A stretch of DNA of 21,568 nt from a virus, in IMG/VR virus record IMGVR_UViG_3300027906_000178, positions 1 to 21,568 of that record; one strand, 5' to 3'. The position numbers were made by a program, and so were the translations under genes. The notes beneath the pieces were generated by a model. The model was not told the origin of the DNA, did not search any database, and was given only the letters and a program-made list of their open reading frames with translations. Shown here piece by piece: positions 6,407-14,033 of this stretch (positions within the stretch are counted from its first letter, which is position 1; each line of letters starts with the position of its first letter).

Positions 6407-6631
6407 TTAACCCTTTTTCTTGGGAATGCTACTGCCAGTATCCTCTGGCACCACCTTTAATTCAGAAAGGAACAAATCACATTGCTGGATTGCACCACTA
6501 ATTGCGTGATGTTGTGCAACGAGATTTGACCTTTCTGTATCAAGTTTATTTAAACTATCTTTCACCGTTTCCAAATCACTTTGTAGTGTTTGTTTACGAA
6601 TATTAATTTCAGTCTCAGTCAATTGAGGCAT
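6407..6631 (-). CDS. Small coiled-coil protein
   Basis: This 74-residue frame starts MPQLTETEINIRKQTLQSDL. Residues 5-58 form an almost unbroken amphipathic helix with heptad-like spacing (LETVKDSLNKLDTERSNLV). The last 15 residues are a loose tail (EDTGSSIPKKKG). TGGAGAT precedes the ATG at a good distance. It lies between two fibre-like structural genes, so a structural accessory or chaperone role is plausible. No named family is recognised. Confidence 0.65.
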   Translation of the reverse strand: MPQLTETEINIRKQTLQSDLETVKDSLNKLDTERSNLVAQHHAISGAIQQCDLFLSELKVVPEDTGSSIPKKKG

Positions 6632-6669
6632 TATGTATCTCCATTATTTAAAACATTATATTATATATA

Positions 6670-8247
6670 TTAACTATCTGGGGTTGCGATATCCTCTGCA
6701 TCACCAGAAATACTTGAAGCGGCAACTAGAGTTTCATAGTGAACTCTACCAGCACGACCACCAGTACCTACAGTTTTCTTAACCCAACCAATGTGAGCAA
6801 CTTCTCTACTATCAGTATCACCACTGTCACCTAAACCTAGATGTGCAGTTACAGATGCAGTTGCACCAGTAAATGAGTGTGCAGAACCACCAGATGCAGT
6901 AGCAGTTAAGTCAATTTGAGTTCCAGCAACAGCGTTTGCATAAGTTGTTGCAAGTTTCATTCTGTTTGATGTACCAGATTTGATTGCAAAGTAAACAGTA
7001 CCATCTGTTAGGTCTGCTTGAGCACCAGAACCACCTTGTGCATATGTCATTGCATCACCAGTTACAAGTACAGCGTACAATGCAGCTGGGATAACAATCT
7101 CATCTGTTGAAGTTTTAAGAACTGCTGATTGTTGCAAGTTCAAACTTCCAGTACCATTAGCAGCTGCGACTGTGACTGTAGGTGCAGACTGATAGTCAGA
7201 ACCAACATTCGTTACTGTAATTCCAGTAACTTTACCACCAGAAGTAGTTGCAGTTGCAGTCGCTTGAGTACCCTCAAGTGTCTGTGCATTGTTACCAGTT
7301 CCAGTTAAAGTAATTTCAGTACCAGCTTGTGCGTTTGAAAGTGAAGAAGCAAGTTTGATATTGTCTTCATCTACTCTAATTGCAAAGTATTCAGTATTAT
7401 CAGTAAGACCAGCAAGTGCAGTTCCACCACCATCTTGATATGTTAAAGAAGTACCAGTTCTCATATTGTGACTTGCAATCTCAATTGAGTCAGTACCAGT
7501 AGTAACTTTTGCAGTTGCAATAGTTCTTACAGTTGGTGCTGGGATTGTTACTGCTGGGGCAGAACCGTGATAGGTGTTACCACCAACATAGTCAATACCA
7601 CCAAGACTTGAAGTTCCAACACTTACACTAGCAATATTATCCAAACCACCAAGTGATTCAGCAGATGTAATACCTAAAACATTACTATCAATAACAGCAG
7701 TAGTAGTGCCGTCAACTGTAGTTTTTCCGTGTCCATTAATAGGTGGTCTTGTTACTGTGCAAGATGAACCACTATTTGTAGATGGTGTAAAAGCATTAGT
7801 TGCAGTGAAAGCTTTAGTGGATGTACCACCAAAAGTTTGTGCGTTGTTTCCACTACCAGTTAAGTTAATTGCAGTACCACCTTCAGTTGCACTTATTTTA
7901 AATTTATCAGCGTCTACAACGCTTTGAACAAAGTAAGTTGTGTCATCTTCTAAACCAGCGATTGCAGTTCCACCATTTGCTTCATAATGTACATTTTGGT
8001 TTGCTACGAAACCGTGGTTTGTAATTGTTATTCTTTCGTTACCAGTTGATACAGCTGATGTTGCAACAGTTCTTTTAGGTTCAATATCTGCAACCCTTAC
8101 TTTATCACCGTTGTCATCAATGACAATATCACCGACTTTAATTTCGGATGTATCTGCACTTGAGTTTCCTTGTACTATTGCACTTGCGTTTGTAAGTGTG
8201 TAAGCACCAGTTAATGCAGAACCATCATTCATACTCCATGAGCTCAT
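6670..8247 (-). CDS. Virion structural protein with three internal repeats
   Basis: This 525-residue protein is rich in Ala, Gly, Thr and Ser, nearly free of Lys clusters and with a single Cys, like surface structural proteins. It starts MSSWSMNDGSALTGAYTLTN. A unit of about 70-80 residues occurs three times, at about 70-139, 252-324 and 381-460. Each has a GG/GS-x-A-xx-LxD-x-T-x-YF core (LEDDTTYF, LTDNTEYF, LTDGTVYF) followed by an ISA/KLA stretch and a Gly/Thr-rich close. The C-terminus, GRAGRVHYETLVAASSISGD, is a motif I recall from cyanophage structural proteins. A late octamer lies about 37 bases before the ATG, and AAGGAGA is the ribosome site. A fibre or whisker-like role is likely. 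Confidence 0.75.
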   Translation of the reverse strand: MSSWSMNDGSALTGAYTLTNASAIVQGNSSADTSEIKVGDIVIDDNGDKVRVADIEPKRTVATSAVSTGNERITITNHGFVANQNVHYEANGGTAIAGLEDDTTYFVQSVVDADKFKISATEGGTAINLTGSGNNAQTFGGTSTKAFTATNAFTPSTNSGSSCTVTRPPINGHGKTTVDGTTTAVIDSNVLGITSAESLGGLDNIASVSVGTSSLGGIDYVGGNTYHGSAPAVTIPAPTVRTIATAKVTTGTDSIEIASHNMRTGTSLTYQDGGGTALAGLTDNTEYFAIRVDEDNIKLASSLSNAQAGTEITLTGTGNNAQTLEGTQATATATTSGGKVTGITVTNVGSDYQSAPTVTVAAANGTGSLNLQQSAVLKTSTDEIVIPAALYAVLVTGDAMTYAQGGSGAQADLTDGTVYFAIKSGTSNRMKLATTYANAVAGTQIDLTATASGGSAHSFTGATASVTAHLGLGDSGDTDSREVAHIGWVKKTVGTGGRAGRVHYETLVAASSISGDAEDIATPDS

Positions 8248-8283
8248 TAGATTTCTCCTTAGTTTATAAGTATATACTACCTC

Positions 8284-8291
8284 TATTTATG
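8284..8291 (-). promoter_or_regulatory. Late-type promoter octamer CATAAATA
   Basis: The minus strand reads CATAAATA in the 45-base gap between the HAD phosphatase gene and the repeat-bearing structural gene, 37 bases ahead of that gene's ATG. A perfect 10-base palindrome, AGTATATACT (8269-8278), lies between the octamer and the ribosome site. This is the best-placed late promoter for an abundant structural protein in the window. Confidence 0.55.
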
Positions 8292-8292
8292 T

Positions 8293-8823
8293 TTATTTGA
8301 AACCTAACCGTTTCAATTGTGCAATAGTATCACTAGGAGATGTGTGGTGAACTCCCATACCACCTTTTGCTTTCCATTCGTTTATATTTTTGATATAATC
8401 GTCTATCAATAAGTTAGGTTTACCATCCGTTGTCATTGCGTATTTCTGTTTATCCTCACGCATAACTAGATGAATTCTACTTTTTTTATTTAGTTTTGCA
8501 TTTTTACTCAACCATTTATACTTACCCTTTCTAGAGTTTGCATCTTTAGTAGAGTATGCAGATAGAATATGTGCATCATATTTATCAATAAATGACCACA
8601 TTCTTTTTGCACCAGGCATCCATTCTAAACTTTCCCAGAAATCTTTCTTTGCAGATATCTTAGGCCATTTAGTTCCTTTCTCCGCTTTTGGAAAAGGAAC
8701 ACCCAATACTTCCTCTGCACCTTTTAGAAAGTCACAGAGTACCATATCCATGTCACAATAGATAGTCGGTAAATTTTCAACCGACTCCGTGACTTCGTTT
8801 AATACATTATATAAGTTTTTCAC
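8293..8823 (-). CDS. HAD-superfamily phosphatase, 5'(3')-nucleotidase-like
   Basis: This 176-residue enzyme uses GTG as start codon (AAGGTG is the ribosome site; the nearby ATG is followed at once by a stop). The HAD motifs are clear: motif I YCDMDMVLCDF at 22-32 (Asp24 and Asp26), motif II ILSAYS at 86-91 (Ser88), a likely motif III Lys near 125-127, and motif IV LLIDDYIKN at 138-146 (Asp141 and Asp142). The pattern is closest to the 5'(3')-deoxyribonucleotidase branch, which removes phosphate from nucleotides; small phosphoesters or polynucleotide ends are alternatives. The N-terminus MKNLYNVLNE resembles the T4 capsid-targeting leader and ends in L-N-E, so the enzyme may be packaged. It follows the 1007-residue gene directly. 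Confidence 0.75.
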   Translation of the reverse strand: MKNLYNVLNEVTESVENLPTIYCDMDMVLCDFLKGAEEVLGVPFPKAEKGTKWPKISAKKDFWESLEWMPGAKRMWSFIDKYDAHILSAYSTKDANSRKGKYKWLSKNAKLNKKSRIHLVMREDKQKYAMTTDGKPNLLIDDYIKNINEWKAKGGMGVHHTSPSDTIAQLKRLGFK

Positions 8824-8825
8824 AT

Positions 8826-11800
8826 TTACACCTTATTATTAGTTTCTTTTATTTTAGGCATTTTTACAGACGTTTCAACTGGAGTTACCTCTTTACCAGT
8901 ATCCGTCATATTCTTTGTACCATTTTTCTTCTCTTTTGTCAAGGTCTTTTTTTCATTCTTTTCTTCTTCATGGTCTGGAGTATGTTTCTCTCCCCACATT
9001 TGAAGAACTGCATCTCTCAAAGAACCTTTTTTAGTTTCGTGGTATCTTTCAATTGACTCACCCTTTACAGCTTTAGAAACTGCTTTACGTCTTTTGTGTA
9101 GAAATTTATCAGAATCATCAACATCTCCATCATTGTCAATGTCTTTATCTTTTCTGTCCTTAAACTTCTTCTTGACTGCTTTTGGTTGAACTGCATCAAG
9201 ACCGTCACCATCATCAGACTTGTCATTCTTGTTAGTTTCAGTTCTATTCGCTTTTAGACGATTATCACCTTCTTTAACTCTTTTCTTAGTTCCGTCTGCT
9301 TGGACAAACTCTTTCATTTCTCCATTTTCATCATAGTCTTCACACTTATAAGTTTTACCAGCAACTACGAAAGTTTCATCACCATTTTCTCTTGCAGCTT
9401 GTAGAGCGGCACCAAATGCGTTACCTTCATCTTTTTTATCAGATGCTTCTGTCCACATTTCCAAAATAGTATCTTTTAATGATTTAATCATTTCATTCTC
9501 CTCTTTATACATATTCAACTCAAATGGTTTTGAACCACCTTTGTTATAAACTTGGATTTGTAGATTTCCACCTTTACCTTTGAGTCTGTATTTGTTTGTT
9601 TTACCCTCAGCTGGTTTCTTCGGGCCAGTTGCGACTTTACTGTCAATTTCTTTTGGGTCTACAGTAATACCCAATTTCTTCTTTGCATAGTCATATGCGT
9701 GTTGCATTGCATCAGAAAAAGTCTTGTGATATAAGTCATACTTCTCATCAAGTTCAACTTCTTCACTCATATTTAATTTTTTAATTTTGAATAACTTTTT
9801 AGTATAATCTACACCCTTATTTCCAAAAAATTCTTTTGCAGCTTTTCCAAAAGCACCAATAACTACATCTTGGTCATCTTTGTTTAATTTCTGTACATAA
9901 TTATAAAATGCTTTAAAATTACCTTGCATCGCCAAGTCATTTAATTTCAGTGGATGTATCCTATCAAGTTTTGCTTTAACAGATGGTTCGTATAAATTGC
10001 GACCAATTTTATTTCTCATCATTGCAGCTGGGCCTTCACTTGACTTTCTAGTAGTTCCAAATTCTGGTGGACTTTCTAATTCTTCTGGGGGCCACTTCTC
10101 ATCAAGTTCAACTTCTTCCTTTACCAGTGCTTGAATATCTTTACCAGCAATATAGTCTGGAAGAACCTTCTCCAAAGACTTTTTAATGTCCATAGATTTC
10201 ATTGCATCTTTTTTAAATTTGTCTGCAAATGATTTCATCTGTTTATCTTTTTTCATCTTTGCAACAATAGAGTCAATCTTCATAGAAAGGTCTTTCATCT
10301 TACCTTCATCAAGGTCTTCACTCATTTTAATAACTGCATCAACTAGTTTAGTTGCTTCTTTCTTTGAAACTTTTAAACCTTTCATCACAAACTCAATACC
10401 TTGTTCCCTATTCTTAGATGGGCCCATAAGGTCTTGTGCTTTTATCAGAAGGTCTTTCATTTTACCTTCATCAAGGTTTTCATTTGCTTTCTTCAAAGCA
10501 GCTGCAACCTCTGGATAATCTGATAATCCATCTCTGATTTTTTCAATTGCCTTTACAGCGCCTGAATAGTTACCTTGTTTGTATCTAGGGTCATTTGCAA
10601 TACCGATTGCCATTTTAACTTCTTTACTAGAAGGTCTTCTTGATTGAAACTTTTCTTTCATTTCAAAGATTGCATCAAGAATTTGATTTATGACTTCTCT
10701 TGGTTCTGTATCTGTAGCACCATGTTTAGAGTATTTGTTTTGAACTTTCATCATATGTTTTCTTGCAGTTTCTTTATCTTTCATTCTAACTGCTTTGTGT
10801 ATCTCTTTGTTCATGTCTGCATTTGCTTTATCTGAACCAGGCGAATCTTCGTCATCAAATAATTGAAAATCAAACTTAGCGTTAGGTTTCAATTTGTTCT
10901 TTTCTTCAAGTTCTAACTCTTCACCCATTTTAAGAGAACCAATTTTCTTTGCAACATTTAACATATCTCTTTTTGATTTACTAATCATTGCAACAAACTT
11001 TTCTTTGTCTCTTGGTTTCTGGATTTTCATATGTGCTTTGGTCATCATATCTAGTATTTTTGGGTCTACTTTTTCTTTCTTACCATTTGCAAATTCAATA
11101 GGCATATTACCTCTAACATCCATCGCTTTTCTCATTTGCATGATGATGTTCTTGTCTGCGGCTTTCTTGTCAGCATCAGTTGCATCTAAATCTAAATCAG
11201 CAGGGTCAATCGCTTCTTCAACTTCTTCCATACGTTTACCTTGAGTTGCACTTGTGTTAGTTGGAAACTTATCCATCCCATCTGGTAATGGTCTATTAAT
11301 CATCATGTCACTCTTCTTGTTATCTGGAAGAGGTTTTGTTAGAGTAACAACTCTACCTTTTTCTCTTCTTGCCATATCCTTTGCATCAGATTCCTTAGAT
11401 GCAAAACCAATAACTAATCCTTTTTTATCTACAGCGGCAAACTTGTAAGCCATACCTTCATCAAGTTCTTCTACTTCAATCTCTTCAATAATCTCATGAT
11501 TGGTTAAGGAATACTTTTCTCTGATATCATCAATAGATGCAGCCATATCACCAACTGCAAATGTTACCTTACCATCTCTTCTGTATAGAAATTTCTTTAC
11601 ACTAGTAGGACTATCTTTTCTTGCAAGTGTAATCTTTTCAACTCTACCTTTGTTTACTACATTCTTTGATTTAACAATGTATTCGATAAAATCTTTACCT
11701 CTTTCCAAGGTGGAACTATGTTTTATTTTAACTGTATCACCCTTTTTAAGTTTATCAAAAATCTTGTTTAACTTAGGGTCATTCATTTTTAATTCATTCA

Positions 11801-11849
11801 TTTGCATCTGTGCAAGTGTCTGACTCATTGGTTGTCCATATTTACTCAT
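8826..11849 (-). CDS. Large modular protein with repeated L-D-E linkers
   Basis: This 1007-residue, Lys/Glu/Asp-rich protein has no membrane span. Several compact segments are separated by acidic linkers: EEIEVEELDEG at 121-132, EELELEEK at 310-317, ENLDEGKMKDL at 457-467, EDLDEGKMKDL at 511-521, KEEVELDEK at 577-585 and SEEVELDEK at 695-703. Segments I recall as free-standing modules in marine T4-like phages include 239-307 (MRKAMDVRGNMPIEFANG), 409-456 (VKMAIGIANDPRYKQGNYSG) and 704-782 (YDLYHKTFSDAMQHAYDYAK). A helix with LxDxxLxMWxE occurs twice (791-801, 945-954). Residues 903-914 form an EF-hand or dockerin-like loop with Asp at loop positions 1, 3, 5 and 12. The linkers fit the L/I-x-E cleavage rule of T4 prohead protease, so I infer a processed internal head or core protein. 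AAGGAAA precedes the ATG. Confidence 0.8.
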   Translation of the reverse strand: MSKYGQPMSQTLAQMQMNELKMNDPKLNKIFDKLKKGDTVKIKHSSTLERGKDFIEYIVKSKNVVNKGRVEKITLARKDSPTSVKKFLYRRDGKVTFAVGDMAASIDDIREKYSLTNHEIIEEIEVEELDEGMAYKFAAVDKKGLVIGFASKESDAKDMARREKGRVVTLTKPLPDNKKSDMMINRPLPDGMDKFPTNTSATQGKRMEEVEEAIDPADLDLDATDADKKAADKNIIMQMRKAMDVRGNMPIEFANGKKEKVDPKILDMMTKAHMKIQKPRDKEKFVAMISKSKRDMLNVAKKIGSLKMGEELELEEKNKLKPNAKFDFQLFDDEDSPGSDKANADMNKEIHKAVRMKDKETARKHMMKVQNKYSKHGATDTEPREVINQILDAIFEMKEKFQSRRPSSKEVKMAIGIANDPRYKQGNYSGAVKAIEKIRDGLSDYPEVAAALKKANENLDEGKMKDLLIKAQDLMGPSKNREQGIEFVMKGLKVSKKEATKLVDAVIKMSEDLDEGKMKDLSMKIDSIVAKMKKDKQMKSFADKFKKDAMKSMDIKKSLEKVLPDYIAGKDIQALVKEEVELDEKWPPEELESPPEFGTTRKSSEGPAAMMRNKIGRNLYEPSVKAKLDRIHPLKLNDLAMQGNFKAFYNYVQKLNKDDQDVVIGAFGKAAKEFFGNKGVDYTKKLFKIKKLNMSEEVELDEKYDLYHKTFSDAMQHAYDYAKKKLGITVDPKEIDSKVATGPKKPAEGKTNKYRLKGKGGNLQIQVYNKGGSKPFELNMYKEENEMIKSLKDTILEMWTEASDKKDEGNAFGAALQAARENGDETFVVAGKTYKCEDYDENGEMKEFVQADGTKKRVKEGDNRLKANRTETNKNDKSDDGDGLDAVQPKAVKKKFKDRKDKDIDNDGDVDDSDKFLHKRRKAVSKAVKGESIERYHETKKGSLRDAVLQMWGEKHTPDHEEEKNEKKTLTKEKKNGTKNMTDTGKEVTPVETSVKMPKIKETNNKV
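9740..10118 (-). repeat. Exact 25-base direct repeat encoding EEVELDEK
   Basis: The 25 bases at 9740-9764 recur exactly at 10094-10118, 354 bases apart and in the same frame. They encode the E-E-V-E-L-D-E-K linker on both sides of one module of the 1007-residue protein. Exact DNA identity, where synonymous codons could differ, points to recent duplication, gene conversion or recombination through the linker. Confidence 0.8.
10287..10482 (-). repeat. 34-base near-identical direct repeat encoding LDEGKMKDL
   Basis: The bases 10287-10320 and 10449-10482 match at 32 of 34 positions, 162 bases (54 codons) apart and in frame. They encode the E-N/D-L-D-E-G-K-M-K-D-L segment of the 1007-residue protein. 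The two differences are C/T changes. They bracket one short helical module, as the 25-base pair brackets another. Confidence 0.8.
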
Positions 11850-11860
11850 ATCTTTTTCCT

Positions 11861-13627
11861 TTAGTTATCTACTGTAGGTAGTTTTGATAACATCTTTTCA
11901 TATGTACTATTTAGTTTTTTCAACCACTCATCACCATATCTCTCTTGATATAGTTTAATAGTTTCGTCTGAAGAATACCACAATTCAATAGATTCATTAG
12001 ATGCTGATTTAATTCCTAATTGTTGAGAGGAATTACCTCTTATTTTTTTTACAAGAGTATTATATGATTCTTTCTGGTCATATTGTGCCATTAGATTCAT
12101 AGGTAACATACCCTTTTTAACTAGTTTATTAATATAATCAATAAGTGGAAATGCCGAACTCATTCCAAACATTGTTGCAACTCTAGATGCATAGAATTTA
12201 TTTGAGTGTTTATCACCTTGGTCTTTTACCATCTGAAGGTATGATTGCAACATTTTTGCATAACCTTTTGGATGAGTTGCTCGGTGAATTACACTCTTTA
12301 TAAGAGCTGGTAGATTGATTTCTTCTATACTCTCACCTTTTGCCATTTTAGTTAGAGTTGCATAGTAGATTGATTCACCTTCCTCTTTTCCATACCTATC
12401 AATAAAATCTTTTTTGTCAATATCTTTTTCGTATTTCTTTAACTTATCTTTTTCACCGTCAGTAAGTTTTCTTTCTTGTGCAGAAAGTTTTGCAACTCTT
12501 TCTTGGTCTTGTGCTATTCGTAATTGAAGTTGTGCAACCCTTTTCGCTTTTTGTAATTTACCAAATTCATCTTTTTTCTTAGCTTGGTCAGACTTTGGTT
12601 TCTCTTTATCGTCTTGTTCATTTATCTTTGAGGTATCAGTTGCCATAAATCGACCTCTCCTCAAAGTTCTAAATGGAATTTTCATTTCATTACCAAATAT
12701 TTCTGCTGGGTGTATAATGTTAAACGTAACTATTTGACTAGAGTTGTCAATACCCACTAACTCCATATCTATCTCTTTATAATTCTTACCTTTGAATGAA
12801 TATCCAAATGCAGTCACAAGTTTCTGAACCTTACCACCAGCAACGGCTTTCTTTGCTCTTTTTTCATTTAAGTCGTGTAACCAAACTTTTTTCATACCTT
12901 CTTCTAATACAACATAGTTTGTTCCTTTACGAACAATAGTACCTTCTTCACCAAGTTTTGTTTCGACAACATCTCCTACATTCCAGATTTCCCCACGAAT
13001 ATATGCATCTCTTAATACTTCTTCATCAGACCAGTTTTGTTCATTAACACCCATAAATTTACGAACATCACTAAACAATTTTGCACTATCTTTAAACCCT
13101 TTAGGTAGACCAAGTTTAAATTGTTCAAACTCATTCTTCTGTGCGGCTTCTCTCATCTTAGATGCAGACATTCCAGTAACACCTTCTGCATCTGGGTCAC
13201 GCTCTCCAGCAGATACTACCTTAATATCATCAAATCCGTAATAACCGTGTCTACCATCTACACCATTATATGTGTTAAGTAATCTATCAAACTCTTTAAC
13301 TCTATCAGAACCAACAACCATAATGATTGCTCTATGTCCTTTGTTATGCAATTCTACTGCAATGTCAAATACATTTCGTGCTTTACTTACGATAATAGTC
13401 TTTGCATATTTTGGAAACATCTTCTTCATATATGCTACTTTTCTTCCGTGTGGAAGTGGGTCTTTTTTAGGATTTTGGGAATGTGATGGATACACATACA
13501 TTGGTGAACCAGCAACTTTATTTTTGTCAAGTGCTTTGATTAACTTTTCATGTCCAGTTGTTGGAGGATTAAATCTACCAAATGTAAATACAGCAGTATC
13601 ACCTTTTGCTTCAGAAAATGTTTTCAT
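11861..13627 (-). CDS. Nucleotidyltransferase with long multi-domain extension
   Basis: This 588-residue protein has an N-terminal domain (about 10-190) with the hallmarks of the HxGH/TxGH nucleotidyltransferase fold that includes NMN and pantetheine-phosphate adenylyltransferases and cytidylyltransferases: FGRFNPPTTGH at 16-26, VGSDRVKEF at 105-113, and MSASKMREA at 153-161, equivalent to the ISSTxxR motif. These enzymes move a nucleotide monophosphate from NTP to a phosphorylated small molecule; the substrate cannot be read here. A small beta domain follows (215-252, VGDVVETKLGEEGTIV), then a second beta-rich region (262-330), a Lys/Glu helical linker (340-405), a KDFIDRYGKEEGESIYYAT motif (406-424) and a C-terminal helical domain. 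The opening MKTFSEA resembles the T4 capsid-targeting leader. It is co-transcribed with a basic protein and a ligase-like protein. Confidence 0.75.
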   Translation of the reverse strand: MKTFSEAKGDTAVFTFGRFNPPTTGHEKLIKALDKNKVAGSPMYVYPSHSQNPKKDPLPHGRKVAYMKKMFPKYAKTIIVSKARNVFDIAVELHNKGHRAIIMVVGSDRVKEFDRLLNTYNGVDGRHGYYGFDDIKVVSAGERDPDAEGVTGMSASKMREAAQKNEFEQFKLGLPKGFKDSAKLFSDVRKFMGVNEQNWSDEEVLRDAYIRGEIWNVGDVVETKLGEEGTIVRKGTNYVVLEEGMKKVWLHDLNEKRAKKAVAGGKVQKLVTAFGYSFKGKNYKEIDMELVGIDNSSQIVTFNIIHPAEIFGNEMKIPFRTLRRGRFMATDTSKINEQDDKEKPKSDQAKKKDEFGKLQKAKRVAQLQLRIAQDQERVAKLSAQERKLTDGEKDKLKKYEKDIDKKDFIDRYGKEEGESIYYATLTKMAKGESIEEINLPALIKSVIHRATHPKGYAKMLQSYLQMVKDQGDKHSNKFYASRVATMFGMSSAFPLIDYINKLVKKGMLPMNLMAQYDQKESYNTLVKKIRGNSSQQLGIKSASNESIELWYSSDETIKLYQERYGDEWLKKLNSTYEKMLSKLPTVDN

Positions 13628-13628
13628 A

Positions 13629-14033
13629 TCAACCCTCCCTCTGAGCGAGTGAAGATTTTGCTTTCTTTACTCTCTCTCCTTCTTTTGCTTTTAAACCACG
13701 CAAGAGTTTCTTGGTTATCTTTTGAATAACTTTTGCTTTCTTAGCAACAACTTTCTGGTCTATTTGAATTCTTTTTTGTAATGGGAGTTCATTATAGTTA
13801 ACATTAGGCCCCAACTGTTTCTTGATGATTATCATCTTTGCTTGTTTTGCAGCTGATTTTGAAAGAGAAGCTGTATCTCTCCTTCGGAGAAGAGCTCTTT
13901 TCTTCTTTATTTTTGTGGAAGATTTCTTTGCAAGAAGCTTCATTCTTCTACCCATCTCTCTCCGTCTTTGCATTGGAGATTTAGTAGGTTTGATTGGTGC
14001 CTTCTCGCACAACATTTCTTTTAAAGTTTTCAT
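13629..14033 (-). CDS. Very basic small protein, putative DNA-binding internal head protein
   Basis: This 134-residue protein has about a third of its residues as Lys or Arg, with clusters such as KSPMQRRREMGRRMKLLAKK (19-38) and TKIKKKRALLRRRD (40-53), and a long helical C-terminus. It starts MKTLKEMLCEKAPI. The first ten residues resemble the T4 capsid-targeting leader and end in L-C-E, a fit to the prohead-protease rule. T4 internal proteins that carry this leader are also small and basic and are packaged with DNA. I recall this basic family from other marine T4-like phages without a function. Its start overlaps the end of the ligase-like gene by four bases, and the nucleotidyltransferase gene follows after one base. 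Confidence 0.75.
   Translation of the reverse strand: MKTLKEMLCEKAPIKPTKSPMQRRREMGRRMKLLAKKSSTKIKKKRALLRRRDTASLSKSAAKQAKMIIIKKQLGPNVNYNELPLQKRIQIDQKVVAKKAKVIQKITKKLLRGLKAKEGERVKKAKSSLAQREG

Noticed and set aside
13272-13652. Open frame of 126 codons on the plus strand
   Set aside because: It is antisense to the well-supported nucleotidyltransferase domain, including its TxGH motif, and has no recognisable motif of its own.
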